Positions 43,453 through 53,327 are shown, counted from the stretch's first letter. The stretch is 64,000 bases of DNA from JALZUE01 sp051251725 (GCA_051251725.1 JBPOFN010000005.1:62001-126000); one strand, 5' to 3'. Program-made: numbers and translations. The notes: a model not told the origin generated them from the sequence alone.

Positions 43453-44484
43453 TTATTTCAGCGGAAAACTTAATAAATAATCATCAGCCGTAATAAATAG
43501 GTTTTTTTCATCACCAGACAAAGTACAGTTTGAGCTTAATTGGCCAGTAAATACTTTCGCCAATACTTTACCAGCAGGGCTGAATAACCAAACGCCTTCA
43601 GGCCCAGAGGCAAAAATAACGCCACTTGAATGTACTGCCATACCGTCCGGTAAGCCGGTATGTTTTTTATTTTTAATCGCCGCACTGGCGTCATAAAATA
43701 TACGCTTATTGTTAACTTTACCAACTCCAGTTACGTCATAGGCATACCAATGAGGTTGCTCAGGATCAGACGCGGCGACATAAAGAGTTTTACCGTCAGG
43801 TGATAAGCCAATACCGTTCGGGAATTTTATTTTATCGTCTAATAAATAAAGTTCGCCCTGTGCGGTTAGTTGATAAACCCCCTGGAAATCTAGTGCTTTA
43901 CGCTCATCCGTTAAATTATTTTTTAAGCCATAAGGTGGATCAGTAAAATACAAGCTAGCATTTTGATGGTAGACACCATCGTTTGGACTGTTTAAACGCT
44001 TACCGTCATATTGAGCAATTAAGGTCGTAAAATCAGCTTTTGGCGTCGACAAACTAGTATTCATTTTGGCAATACGGCGATCACCTTGCTGCAATAAAAT
44101 TAACTCACCGGCGGGATTCAACAATAAACCATTTGAGCCTTGCGTATAATCACCAGCAACTAAGCCGGTTGCTCCTGACTTTTCCAAATACAGACTAGTT
44201 CCTTGCTGAGGGTGATATTTGGCAATAATATTATTAGGAATATCTGAAAAAAGTAAATAACCGCCGTCATCAACCCAGACGGGCCCTTCGGTCCAAGTGT
44301 AACCTTCACCTCTGATACTCACTTTAGTGTTAGTGTCGATAAAAGCTAAGGCGGCATCATCATATATTTCAACATGACCGACGGTTAGTTTTGCATCTGG
44401 TATGGCTACAAGCTCTTTTGGTGCCATGAACTGACTGCAAGCGCTTAATGTCATAATCGCGCCAGCAATAATAATTTTTTTCAT
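43453..44484 (-). CDS. SMP-30/gluconolactonase-like lipoprotein
   Basis: 343 residues. Lipoprotein signal MKKIIIAGAIMTLSACS with lipid-linked Cys16. The rest is a six-bladed propeller of the SMP-30/LRE family: EGPVWVDDGGYLLFSDIP, SNGLLLNPAGELILLQQGD, LNSPNDGVYHQNASLYFTDPPYG, FPNGIGLSPDGKTLYVA and LPDGMAVHSSG. Family members hydrolyse sugar lactones using a divalent metal. In this cluster a galactono-lactone (or anhydro-sugar derived lactone) is the likely substrate. Ser at +2 favours the outer membrane, so the reaction would be periplasmic or at the surface. Confidence 0.85.
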   Translation of the reverse strand: MKKIIIAGAIMTLSACSQFMAPKELVAIPDAKLTVGHVEIYDDAALAFIDTNTKVSIRGEGYTWTEGPVWVDDGGYLLFSDIPNNIIAKYHPQQGTSLYLEKSGATGLVAGDYTQGSNGLLLNPAGELILLQQGDRRIAKMNTSLSTPKADFTTLIAQYDGKRLNSPNDGVYHQNASLYFTDPPYGLKNNLTDERKALDFQGVYQLTAQGELYLLDDKIKFPNGIGLSPDGKTLYVAASDPEQPHWYAYDVTGVGKVNNKRIFYDASAAIKNKKHTGLPDGMAVHSSGVIFASGPEGVWLFSPAGKVLAKVFTGQLSSNCTLSGDEKNLFITADDYLLSFPLK

Positions 44485-44510
44485 AAATATCCTGTTAAAT
44501 TCGTCATCAA

Positions 44511-45167
44511 TTAAATAGGTAGCTTGGCTAAATAGGCTTTAGCATGGGCAATCAAAGCTTGGCATTGTGTTTCAGTTCGCACTACTGGTGTTAAATCATT
44601 ACCAACGCCAACCCCGGCGGCGCCGGCATCAAACCAGTCGCTAATGTTTGCTAAATTAACACCACCTACGGGCATTAATTGACAGTTAGAAAATGGCCCC
44701 TGTAGGTCTTTAAAATAATCAATACCTAAACTTCCAGCGGGAAACACTTTAATAAAATCAGCTTGATAATCAATAGCATTGGCAATATCAGTTGGCGTTA
44801 ACGCCCCCATTAATACTGGCAATCCATGGGCATGAGCGAGCTTAACTACGGCTGCACAGGTATTAGGCGTGACAATAAATTGTGCCCCTGCAGCAATGGC
44901 GCGCTGAGCTAATGATGCGTTAATAATAGTACCCGCGCCAACTAAAACCTCAGGATGTTTTTGACGAGCCTGTGATATTTCTTGTTCGAAACCTGGTGTG
45001 TTTGCCGTTACTTCCAAAACTTTCACGCCGGCCGTGACTAAACAGTCAATCACATTCGCAACATCAGCTTGCTGCTCTTGCCGAATAATAGCTACTAACC
45101 GTGCTTGTTTTATTATTTGAACGGCCGCTTTACGAGCCTCAAACACCTTATTTTTATTACTTAACAT
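44511..45167 (-). CDS. 2-keto-3-deoxy-6-phospho(galacto/glucono)nate aldolase
   Basis: Class I aldolase that splits KDPG or KDPGal into pyruvate and glyceraldehyde 3-phosphate. 218 residues, TIM barrel. LEVTANTPG (Glu52), GAGTIIN (about 77-83), TPNTC and the Schiff-base lysine in DFIKVFPAG (Lys140) are visible. E. coli Eda and DgoA share this fold; the company of a galactonate-dehydratase-type gene points to the DgoA (KDPGal) role, but the sequence alone does not decide. Lies 26 bp before the SMP-30 gene. Confidence 0.9.
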   Translation of the reverse strand: MLSNKNKVFEARKAAVQIIKQARLVAIIRQEQQADVANVIDCLVTAGVKVLEVTANTPGFEQEISQARQKHPEVLVGAGTIINASLAQRAIAAGAQFIVTPNTCAAVVKLAHAHGLPVLMGALTPTDIANAIDYQADFIKVFPAGSLGIDYFKDLQGPFSNCQLMPVGGVNLANISDWFDAGAAGVGVGNDLTPVVRTETQCQALIAHAKAYLAKLPI

Positions 45168-45221
45168 CTATCATTATTTCCACTAATTTTTTGTCACTAG
45201 TTATGCTACTAATCATTGTCA

Positions 45222-46580
45222 CTATTTATGGTCACTAGCGATTGGTTGGGCGTTAATATTTGCTGACGCAGGCACTGCTACTCGCTCAATTTTGCCAACT
45301 AAAAACAAATAAGAACAAGAACCAAGAAAAGCCAAAGCGCCGATAAAAAACAGTGCTGGTTTGAAGTCGCCATCGTTCACTAAAAAGCCAATAATAACTG
45401 GCACAATAACCGCCGCCAAACTGCCAATAGAATTAAAACAGCCACCAACTAAACCTAATAGATGTTTCGGTGCTAATAGCGAAACAAAAACCCAAGCGAT
45501 TGATGCCAAACCATTACCAAAAAAGGCGATAGACAAGAAAGTGATGACCCAAAAAGTATCGTCGGTATAATTAGCGCCAATAATACAAGTCGACAATAAC
45601 ATGCCAATGACTATCGGTGCTTTACGCGCCATTTCTTTTGAAATACCTTTTCGAACCAAAAAGTCAGAGCTAAAGCCCGAAACTAAGACACCAAAAAAAG
45701 CAGCTAAAAAAGGCAATGACGCCAAAAAACCTGATTTAATAAAGTCTAAACCGCGATATTCAACTAAATAGGTCGGGAACCAAGTTAAAAAAAACATTAA
45801 GGTGCCGCCAAGACAAAACTGCCCAATATAAATGCCCCATAGCTTTTTACTGGAAAATACCGTGATAAAATCTTGGCGAGTCACCTTGTGTTTTTCAGCC
45901 GTTTGTTCGTTTGTTAACGACTGCTCATCCGGATTTTTTTCATCTTGATTAATCAGTGTTAGTTCAGCTTTATTAACACTTTTATGCTCATTTGGATCAC
46001 GATAAAAAACAAACCATACCAAGGCCCAGATAATGCCAATCAAACCAGAGGTAATAAACAGCCCGCGCCAACCAAAATAACTTTGTATTAACGCTAACAC
46101 CGGCATTAAAAAGGCAAGACCAATAAACTGCCCTGAAGTATAAATGGCAATTGCTGATGCTCGCTCATTTTCAGGAAACCAACTCGTCACTATTTTGTTA
46201 TTACAAGGATAGGATGGCGCTTCAAAAATGCCGATCACCATGCGACAACCAATTAAGGCAGCGAATGAACTGACCAAGCCTTGTACTAAAGTGGCAATTG
46301 ACCACGCGATTAAAATAAAAGGATACAAAATACGGACTTTCACTGCATCGACGGCAAGACCGCCGGGAATTTGCAAGACCGAATAGGTCCAACCAAAGGC
46401 AGAAAATATCAACCCCATTTGCACTGAGGTTAAGGCCAACTCGTCAGTTAACGCTGAGGCCGCCACCGAGATATTGGTTCTGTCCATGTAATTGATCACG
46501 ACACTAATAAAAATTAATGCCAAGACCTGAAACCGCTTGCGTGTTGGCTTTTCGCTAAGCTCTTGTTGTAAGTCAGCCAT
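45222..46580 (-). CDS. MFS transporter, anion:cation symporter (hexonate/hexuronate) type
   Basis: 452 residues, twelve membrane helices. Signature INYMDRTNISVAA near the first helix, IGIFEAPSYPCNNKIVTSWFPENERA after helix 4, and SGQFIGLAFLMPVL are typical of the ACS family that includes DgoT, GudP and ExuT. A proton- or sodium-coupled uptake of an aldonate such as D-galactonate is expected from family and neighbours. Cytosolic central loop (about 200-220) is charged. Gap of 54 bp to the aldolase and 29 bp from the dehydratase gene. Confidence 0.88.
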   Translation of the reverse strand: MADLQQELSEKPTRKRFQVLALIFISVVINYMDRTNISVAASALTDELALTSVQMGLIFSAFGWTYSVLQIPGGLAVDAVKVRILYPFILIAWSIATLVQGLVSSFAALIGCRMVIGIFEAPSYPCNNKIVTSWFPENERASAIAIYTSGQFIGLAFLMPVLALIQSYFGWRGLFITSGLIGIIWALVWFVFYRDPNEHKSVNKAELTLINQDEKNPDEQSLTNEQTAEKHKVTRQDFITVFSSKKLWGIYIGQFCLGGTLMFFLTWFPTYLVEYRGLDFIKSGFLASLPFLAAFFGVLVSGFSSDFLVRKGISKEMARKAPIVIGMLLSTCIIGANYTDDTFWVITFLSIAFFGNGLASIAWVFVSLLAPKHLLGLVGGCFNSIGSLAAVIVPVIIGFLVNDGDFKPALFFIGALAFLGSCSYLFLVGKIERVAVPASANINAQPIASDHK

Positions 46581-46609
46581 TTTGTATCCTTGTTATATTT
46601 ATGCTGGGA

Positions 46610-47764
46610 TCACCAATTAGTATAAGAACCGTCACCCTTAAATAAGCGCGGTGCTTCCCAATATTTAAAAGTTAAATCTTTAATTAAGTTTTCATTAACA
46701 TCAACCCCTAAGCCCGGCAGATTCGAAACCATAAAGGCGTTATTTTCAACCATAGGGCGATTAACAAAAAACTTATCGTAGTCCGACATATCGCCGTCGT
46801 AAGGTGGTAACTCTAACCAAGCAAAGTTATTAATGGCGGCGCAATAATGAATCGACGCAGCCGCACAAATAGGGCTCAGCGGGTTATGTGGCATCATATC
46901 GATATAATGTAATTCACACATGGCGGCTATTTTCATGGATTCGGTAAAACCGCCAGCATTACAAATATCAACTCGGCCAAAATTTGTTAAGCCTTCTTCA
47001 GTATAAGGAGCAAAGTCCCATTTACTGGTGAATTCTTCCCCGACGGCAAAAGGAATATTGCACATTTCTCTCAAGGTTTTATAAGCTTTCGGTGATTCAT
47101 CACGAATCGGCTCTTCTATAAAATCTAACGTACCTACGGGCATGCGCTGAGCAAATGAAACCGTTTCTGGCACCGATAATCTATGGTGATAATCAATACC
47201 TAAGGTAATTTCACTGCCTAACTTTTCTCTTGCCGTCGTTAACCATTTAGCGGTTTTTGCGATTGAATCCCGCGGTTCAAATAATAAAGGTTTAGTCGCA
47301 TCACCATTTTCACCTGTGGTGGTGCGGATCACTTTCCAGCCTTCTTCTTTTAAACGCATGACATCGTCTAGCATTTCAGGCCCCATAGGTTTTAACGTAG
47401 TCGCAAAAAGCCCAATAGTGTCACGTTGCTTGCCACCTAATAATTGGTAAACCGGCACATTCAAGCTTTTGGCGACTAAGTCATATAATGCAATATCAAT
47501 CGCAGCAATGGCCGCGGATAAAACTCGACCGCCTTCAAAATATTGGCCGCGATACATTTCTTGCCACAAGGCTGCAATGTTTCTAGGGTCTTTACCGATT
47601 AAAAACTCACGGAAATGCTCAACCGCGCCCATAACGGCTTTTTCTCGCCCTGATAAACCTGACTCACCCCAGCCATAAATCCCTTCGTCGGTTTCAACTT
47701 TCACCAAACAAACATTGCGAAAACCGGCCCAAAAACCATACGCTTTTACATTAGTTATTTTCAT
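46610..47764 (-). CDS. Enolase-superfamily dehydratase, D-galactonate dehydratase type
   Basis: 384 residues. Mandelate racemase/muconate lactonising fold with capping domain (N-terminal 120) and barrel. Metal ligands and base are visible: Asp191-x-His193 in GIDYHHR, Glu217 in FIEEP, Glu243 in VGEEF and His293 in MMPHNPLSP. The D-x-H and late His pattern is that of DgoD (D-galactonate to 2-keto-3-deoxy-galactonate) rather than AHGA cycloisomerase, which lacks the D-x-H. A relative acting on another aldonate is possible. Its start overlaps the agarase stop by 14 bp, so the two are coupled. Confidence 0.85.
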   Translation of the reverse strand: MKITNVKAYGFWAGFRNVCLVKVETDEGIYGWGESGLSGREKAVMGAVEHFREFLIGKDPRNIAALWQEMYRGQYFEGGRVLSAAIAAIDIALYDLVAKSLNVPVYQLLGGKQRDTIGLFATTLKPMGPEMLDDVMRLKEEGWKVIRTTTGENGDATKPLLFEPRDSIAKTAKWLTTAREKLGSEITLGIDYHHRLSVPETVSFAQRMPVGTLDFIEEPIRDESPKAYKTLREMCNIPFAVGEEFTSKWDFAPYTEEGLTNFGRVDICNAGGFTESMKIAAMCELHYIDMMPHNPLSPICAAASIHYCAAINNFAWLELPPYDGDMSDYDKFFVNRPMVENNAFMVSNLPGLGVDVNENLIKDLTFKYWEAPRLFKGDGSYTNW

Positions 47765-50183
47765 TTTTTATCCCTTTAATTGCGGCAAACTTGCGCTGAT
47801 ATAACGATTGCCCAACATCTTTAATTGCATTGACCATTTCATCGTATGGCGAGTCAGTAACACTGACAAAACCCACATTATAATTTTCACCATCATAAGC
47901 TCGACCGGTTAGCGGCGAGTCAGTATATTGAAACCAATGGGCGCCAACAAAATAGGGATTATCAATCACTGTTGCCATGTAATCTTTGTACATTTTGGCG
48001 CGATCCGCTTGTGTTTCGGCGTGTACTAATCCTGGATTTAACAAGCCAGTATCTCGCGCTCCCATATGAAATTCACCAATAATACTGGGCTTGTCCACTT
48101 CAGCTAAAAACTGCCAATGCTGCTTTTGTAAGCCTTCTTTGTAAAAATTATAGCTAACTACATCCGCATGTTTTGCCGCCGCTTCGATAATTTCTGGTGT
48201 CATACCCCAGTCAGCAAAACGCGCGCCCATATATAAATGATTTGGCATAACTTTTTTCAGTTCGGTATTAACAACCTTAAAATATTCATTCGCATACGCG
48301 CTTAACATCATGGCAAAGTCAGCAATTTGGCTGTCGTTATAACGTTCAAATTTAACCCCTTGTGCAAACACTTGCCACGAAGCTATATCACTGTGCCAAC
48401 TTTGGTTTAATGCTTTAATATCTGGATACTTAGCCTGCATTAGTTGCACAAACTTAGCCTTGGTTGGGCTTTCACTCTTATCGCGGGCTAAGGTGTGAAT
48501 AACAATGCCATACTGGCTTTCGACCGACCCTGTTCGACCCCAGCTTTTTTCATTGTCGATAAACACACCAATACACCAAGGGTTATTTTTTACTTCTTGA
48601 GCGATCACGCTAATTGTCGCTTGGGCACGCTCTTTAAATACCGGATCAAATGGATCTGGCAATGGTGACCAATAATCAGCCCCACTGCTGACTTTTTTAA
48701 AGTCGCCAATAATCCAACCGTTGGCAAAATAGGGGAATTTATTTAACTGATAAAACATTGGGTCTATCCAGTTACCAAAAGATGTAAAACCCCAATTTAT
48801 CATACGATTAACAGTAACATCACGCCATGTATTGAGATAATCATCGCCATATTTACGTGCTAAGTTGGCTTGATAAAAGCTATAGGTTTCTCCTTTTTCA
48901 AGCGCGCCAGCATGGACTTCACGGCGGTAACCATAATGTTTAGCAAGCGGCTCGTTATATTCAGGTAACCAAGAAAACATTTGATGGCGAAGCTCTGACG
49001 CAATATATTTTGTCGCTAATGCTGCTCCTGTCACCGTATTCAAACCTTTTGAGTCTTCCGGGGTCACATCATCTGCCTGTCTTTTTGCTAATAATGGCGA
49101 CGAAAAATCAACGCCGGTAATCGTTGAGGTATTTGCCATGCGAACATTAGCAATACCAATAGAAAAGAATAGATAACCTTCAGGGTCAACTAGCGCCCAT
49201 TGCTCATTGACTTTTGCAGTTCTAAAATAGCCTGTTGCTGGTAATTTCGGACCACTTTTCCAGCCGCCAAAAGCGGAGCGGTCGGCAAATAACTTACCAT
49301 CAAGCTCGGTTAATTCAGCTTGGCTACGCTCTTGTAATTGGGCAAGTGAGTGTATTTTATTCGGATAGTCAATATGAGTACGCTGGCCAAATTCATCGAC
49401 TAAATGTTTGAGGTAGTTTGGGTTATTTTGGGTTGTTTGCTGTAAGCGAATATTATCGATAATCAATTGTCTGTCGGCGAGTAAACTAGTAACACTAAAC
49501 TTGATGTGTTTAATCGCACTGAGGTCTAAATTCTTCTTGCCCCAACGCCAAATAAACGGAATATCATTTGATTGCCAAGCCGCCGGATTTGAACGAATCC
49601 CCGTTTCAACATTTAAGTCTGCGCCAGCTAATTCAATATAATAACGGCCACTAGAATTTTTCGCGATATTAACACTACGGTTGTGCACTTGGCCTTTACT
49701 GTCGGCGACTTCAACAAATAAGTGAGTAGATTGCTCAATAGGGTTAATAATATCAAGGGCAATGCTAAAGTTGCCTAAGGCTTGCCAGTTCCAAGGCGTT
49801 TTCGCTTTGAGGGTAAAAGAAGATTTATAATGCTGCGCCGCTAACAAATCAATAGTTAATGCGCGTTTATTTTTATCCTGTTGACCTTCACCCTGATCGT
49901 TTAACTTCTGGTCACGCAGGTGCTTAGTAATATTGACTGGGCTGATGGTTGAGCGACTGTTTTCTAAATGAAATAGCGATTGATAATCATCGTTTTCAAA
50001 ATCGATTAACAGTTCAGTCGCTTGTCCATACGCTTTAGTTTTTTCAAGTGGCGCTGAGTCTTGCCAGTCGCAGGCGCCTAGCCCTAACACTATACTAATA
50101 ACACTCAAGCCCTTGATTAATCGGCGCACAACTAACCACTTAAATGTTATTAAATTATCAAAGCAAGCTATTGTTTTCATCAT
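47751..50183 (-). CDS. GH50 beta-agarase, lipoprotein
   Basis: 810 residues from the ATG at 50183 (GGAA 8 bp upstream); a GTG at 50219 adds 12 residues. A long lipoprotein signal ends in VLGLGAC with Cys38 followed by Asp, which by the E. coli +2 rule would keep it at the inner membrane. Residues about 55-250 form a carbohydrate-binding-like jelly-roll domain (DFENDD, WRWGKKNLDLSAIKHIKF). From DEFGQRTHIDYP the GH50 catalytic domain follows: NEKSWG (Glu545) and IIGEFHMGARDTG (Glu704) are the probable acid/base and nucleophile. It releases neoagaro-oligosaccharides, typically neoagarobiose, from agarose chains. First gene of the cluster. Confidence 0.88.
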   Translation of the reverse strand: MMKTIACFDNLITFKWLVVRRLIKGLSVISIVLGLGACDWQDSAPLEKTKAYGQATELLIDFENDDYQSLFHLENSRSTISPVNITKHLRDQKLNDQGEGQQDKNKRALTIDLLAAQHYKSSFTLKAKTPWNWQALGNFSIALDIINPIEQSTHLFVEVADSKGQVHNRSVNIAKNSSGRYYIELAGADLNVETGIRSNPAAWQSNDIPFIWRWGKKNLDLSAIKHIKFSVTSLLADRQLIIDNIRLQQTTQNNPNYLKHLVDEFGQRTHIDYPNKIHSLAQLQERSQAELTELDGKLFADRSAFGGWKSGPKLPATGYFRTAKVNEQWALVDPEGYLFFSIGIANVRMANTSTITGVDFSSPLLAKRQADDVTPEDSKGLNTVTGAALATKYIASELRHQMFSWLPEYNEPLAKHYGYRREVHAGALEKGETYSFYQANLARKYGDDYLNTWRDVTVNRMINWGFTSFGNWIDPMFYQLNKFPYFANGWIIGDFKKVSSGADYWSPLPDPFDPVFKERAQATISVIAQEVKNNPWCIGVFIDNEKSWGRTGSVESQYGIVIHTLARDKSESPTKAKFVQLMQAKYPDIKALNQSWHSDIASWQVFAQGVKFERYNDSQIADFAMMLSAYANEYFKVVNTELKKVMPNHLYMGARFADWGMTPEIIEAAAKHADVVSYNFYKEGLQKQHWQFLAEVDKPSIIGEFHMGARDTGLLNPGLVHAETQADRAKMYKDYMATVIDNPYFVGAHWFQYTDSPLTGRAYDGENYNVGFVSVTDSPYDEMVNAIKDVGQSLYQRKFAAIKGIKNENN

Positions 50184-50221
50184 TATGTCTATTCCATACA
50201 GCCTAAAAACACCAAGCACAT

Positions 50222-50250
50222 AATATACATCAAATTACACACAATCTTAA
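50222..50250 (-). promoter_or_regulatory. Possible promoter of the agarase operon
   Basis: Minus-strand TTAAGA (50245-50250), 17 bp, TATATT (50222-50227), about 40 bp before the agarase ATG. Pattern only. Confidence 0.45.
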
Positions 50251-50432
50251 AGTGTTATTTTTGAGCTATTAAGAATTTATTAAGTTACATTTTAAAAACA
50301 ATAAGATACAGATAGGCGCAAAGACAATAGTGTAATAATCAGCACTAAAACTTTAGTCTAAAAATGATAAAGCCCGAAGAAAAACAGGCTCAGCAGAAGG
50401 AAAAGAAGAGAAAACGGCTAATAATATAGCCG

Positions 50433-51296
50433 CTATAAGTATTCGATAAAAATACCAATGAAAATCACTAAACCGACTAAGTGATTATTTAAAAAGGCCT
50501 GGAAACAGCGATTACGATTTCGCTGGGCAATTAACATTTGCTGATAGGTAAAAAAGCCCGCACTGATCACTAACGCTAAATGAAATGGCCAACCAAACGC
50601 CATTAATTCGCCAGCACTATAAAGTAATCCTAACGTGATAAACTGTAAAAATGCGACGATGCGTTTATCATGCTCACCAAATAAAATAGCGGTAGATTTA
50701 ACCCCGATTTTTATATCGTCGTCTCGGTCGACCATGGCATACATAGTGTCGTAAGCGACAGTCCAGGTTAAGTTAGCAACAAATAATAACCAAGCGGCTG
50801 GTGGGATATGTCCTAACGTTTGTGCAAAGGCCATGATCATGCCCCAACTAAAAGCTGCGCCCAAGACCACTTGCGGTAAATGGGTGAAGCGTTTCATAAA
50901 TGGGTAAATAGTTGCTAAAAACACCGCGATAAAAGATAGCTTAATGGTATAAAGATCTAACGTCAGCACTAAGCCCAAGGCAATACTTAACAGCACGAAA
51001 AAAATAACTAAAGCATGAGTAGATGTTAATAAACCCGTTACCAGCGGCCGTTGTTCAGTACGCTTTACTTGGCCGTCAACTTTGCGATCAGCAAAGTCAT
51101 TAATAACACAGCCAGCGCTGCGCATAACGACCACACCTAAAGTAAAGACAATAAATAAATGCATACTCGGGATTTGACCTGAGGCTGCCCATAACGCCCA
51201 ATACGTTGGCCACAATAAAAGATAAATCCCAATTGGTTTATCTAAACGGGTAATTTGTAAAAAACCTTGCCACTTGCCTGCTAAACCTGAAATCAC
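50433..51296 (-). CDS. ubiA: 4-hydroxybenzoate octaprenyltransferase
   Basis: Prenylates 4-hydroxybenzoate in ubiquinone synthesis, in the inner membrane. 287 residues, about nine helices, with the two Asp-rich motifs NDFADRKVDGQVKRT and DTMYAMVDRDDD. Start is GTG at 51296 (no in-frame ATG is available, the upstream codon is TAA), with AGGG at the ubiC stop as ribosome site. Gap of 9 bp from ubiC, which makes its substrate. Confidence 0.95.
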   Translation of the reverse strand: MISGLAGKWQGFLQITRLDKPIGIYLLLWPTYWALWAASGQIPSMHLFIVFTLGVVVMRSAGCVINDFADRKVDGQVKRTEQRPLVTGLLTSTHALVIFFVLLSIALGLVLTLDLYTIKLSFIAVFLATIYPFMKRFTHLPQVVLGAAFSWGMIMAFAQTLGHIPPAAWLLFVANLTWTVAYDTMYAMVDRDDDIKIGVKSTAILFGEHDKRIVAFLQFITLGLLYSAGELMAFGWPFHLALVISAGFFTYQQMLIAQRNRNRCFQAFLNNHLVGLVIFIGIFIEYL

Positions 51297-51305
51297 TTAT
51301 CTGCC

Positions 51306-51866
51306 CTATAAATATGCTTTTGCTAAAGGTAAAAAAACTTCTGCCACGACTAAGGGTTTACCTTCTAAATAAAATAATGAACGTCGACCCCAAAGTGGCC
51401 CGTTAAGCTTCATTGCCATAACACCTGCTAACTCACCAACACTTGTCTCTTGGCCAAATTCAGCCACTTGAATCAGTTTGCGCTCTAACGATGGATTGTT
51501 AAAAATAACCTGCCCGAGCGGCTGGGTACCTAAGTCTGCTAGTACTTGTTGCTCGCCCGTCAAGCTCCGCAAAGGTAATAGACTGCGAGCAAAAACATGC
51601 GGCTGACCATCACAATACAAAAGCACTTCCCGAGCTAGCACTTGCTCCCCAGCGTTGATGACATCACAAGCTTCATTTTGCGGACAGGCAATAACATTTT
51701 GCCCCAGTAGTTTCACTTCAAATACTTGGCAATTGTTTTTTAAACGCGCGGTTAATGAATTGGCATCAAAAAGCCAATCAACTAACACCTTTGATAAGCG
51801 ACTAGGTGCTTGGTTTTGCCAGTTGGCAAATAAATGAACAGGAAATAAGTTTTCTAGACTCAGCAT
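51306..51866 (-). CDS. ubiC: Chorismate lyase
   Basis: Splits chorismate into pyruvate and 4-hydroxybenzoate, the first ubiquinone step. 186 residues. Signs: LLYCDGQPHVFARSLLP with the substrate-binding Arg, PLGQVIFNNPSLERKLIQ, and WGRRSLFYLEGKPLVVAEVFLP near the end. Upstream of ubiA with a 9-bp gap, the usual gene pair. Confidence 0.93.
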   Translation of the reverse strand: MLSLENLFPVHLFANWQNQAPSRLSKVLVDWLFDANSLTARLKNNCQVFEVKLLGQNVIACPQNEACDVINAGEQVLAREVLLYCDGQPHVFARSLLPLRSLTGEQQVLADLGTQPLGQVIFNNPSLERKLIQVAEFGQETSVGELAGVMAMKLNGPLWGRRSLFYLEGKPLVVAEVFLPLAKAYL

Positions 51867-51956
51867 TATTTAACAACAGAAATGATAATTAGCGCGTATA
51901 ATAACAGGGTTAATTTTTCAGTCTATCTTGTCACCTGTTTTAATAATTAGAAGTTC

Positions 51957-53327
51957 ATGCCACAAAAATCATCTGCAATACTAAATTTAGCCTCAGTTAA
52001 AGCTAGCCTTAAATTAGCTTGGCCAATTTCTTTGCAAAATATTCTCGTTACCCTGCTCAGTATGATAGATATTATGATGGTCAGTCATTTGGGTGATGCT
52101 GCGGTTGCCTCGGTTGGTTTAGCCAACCGTATTCAGTTTGTAATTTTAGTCATAGTCACCGGCTTAGGCTGGGGAGTCGGGGTATTATCGTCGCAATATT
52201 TTGGCGCCGGTAAACTCGATAAAATTAGACAGTCTATTTTAATGGGCATCAGTGTTGGTATTTTAGTGATGATCCCGATAGTCATCCTGACCTTCTTTTA
52301 TGCCGGCGATACAATGGCGCTCGGCACTAAAGATACACTCGTTATCTCGTTAGGCGAAACCTATTTATGGTTAACCATGCCAAGCTTATTTTTTATCGCC
52401 GTGATTATTGTTTTTGAAAATGCCTTACGCAGTGCTGGCCATGTCAAACTACCGCTAGCGTTAAGCGCCAGCGCTATTATTTGTAATGTTATTCTTAATT
52501 TTTGGCTGATCAATGGCGGTTTGGGTATTGCTGCACTCGGCGTAACTGGTGCGGCCATTGCGACTTTGATTTCACGGCTATTTCACATGTTGTTATTATT
52601 GCTGGTGTTAAAAAAATCCAAACACTTTCTTAAACCGACCCGAGCCGACTTTCCAGGTTTAGTGAATAAAAACGCTTGGAAAAAACTGCTAAAACTTGTC
52701 TGGCCGATGATGTTTAGTTTTGGTGTTTGGTCGTTAGGCACCTTTATTTATCAATTAATTTATGGCCAATTAGGCACCAAAGAATTAGCCGTAATGAGTG
52801 TGTTAGCGCCAATCGAAGGCATATTCATTTCAGTCTTTTTAGGTTTTGCTTCCGCTTGTGCCATTATGGTTGGCCAGCGATTAGGAGCGTCAAACTTTAA
52901 AGAAGCTTGGTCAATCGCTCGTACTTTTGCCATTCTTGCCCCTTTATCCGGATTTGTCATCGGCATGTTAATGCTCGCCGGCAAACCTTGGCTTTTTATG
53001 CCCTTTAATAATTTACCTGCTGAAACCATTACTTTAGCCAGTGAGGTATTTTTACTTTTATGTTTTGGTGGCTGGCTTAAAATTTCTAATATGACTTTAT
53101 CAATGGGCGTACTTCGAGCGGGCGGCGAAACCAAAACCAGCCTTTATATCGACCTTATTGGGATGTGGTTAATTAGCATTCCATTAACCGCGGCATGTGC
53201 CTTTTATTTTTCCTTACCTTTGTTTTGGGTTGCGCTTGCTGCTTATTCGGAAGAACTGGCAAAAGTGGTATTATTTGCTTGGCGAACATATAAAAGACAC
53301 TGGCTGAAAAATTTAACCCAAAGCTAA
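51957..53327 (+). CDS. MATE family efflux transporter, NorM-like
   Basis: 456 residues, twelve membrane segments. SLKLAWPISLQNILVTLLSMIDIMMVSHLGDAAVASVGLANR is the N-terminal MATE signature with the IDIMMVSHLGD stretch typical of the NorM-like branch. Likely sodium- or proton-driven export of cationic drugs or metabolites. A single gene, divergent from ubiC with 90 bp between. Substrate unknown, no symbol assigned. Confidence 0.87.
   Translation: MPQKSSAILNLASVKASLKLAWPISLQNILVTLLSMIDIMMVSHLGDAAVASVGLANRIQFVILVIVTGLGWGVGVLSSQYFGAGKLDKIRQSILMGISVGILVMIPIVILTFFYAGDTMALGTKDTLVISLGETYLWLTMPSLFFIAVIIVFENALRSAGHVKLPLALSASAIICNVILNFWLINGGLGIAALGVTGAAIATLISRLFHMLLLLLVLKKSKHFLKPTRADFPGLVNKNAWKKLLKLVWPMMFSFGVWSLGTFIYQLIYGQLGTKELAVMSVLAPIEGIFISVFLGFASACAIMVGQRLGASNFKEAWSIARTFAILAPLSGFVIGMLMLAGKPWLFMPFNNLPAETITLASEVFLLLCFGGWLKISNMTLSMGVLRAGGETKTSLYIDLIGMWLISIPLTAACAFYFSLPLFWVALAAYSEELAKVVLFAWRTYKRHWLKNLTQS

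Noticed and set aside
46610..47764. Anhydrogalactonate cycloisomerase as the enolase-superfamily enzyme
   Set aside because: The D-x-H ligand pair and MPHNPLSP histidine fit D-galactonate dehydratase better than the cycloisomerase.
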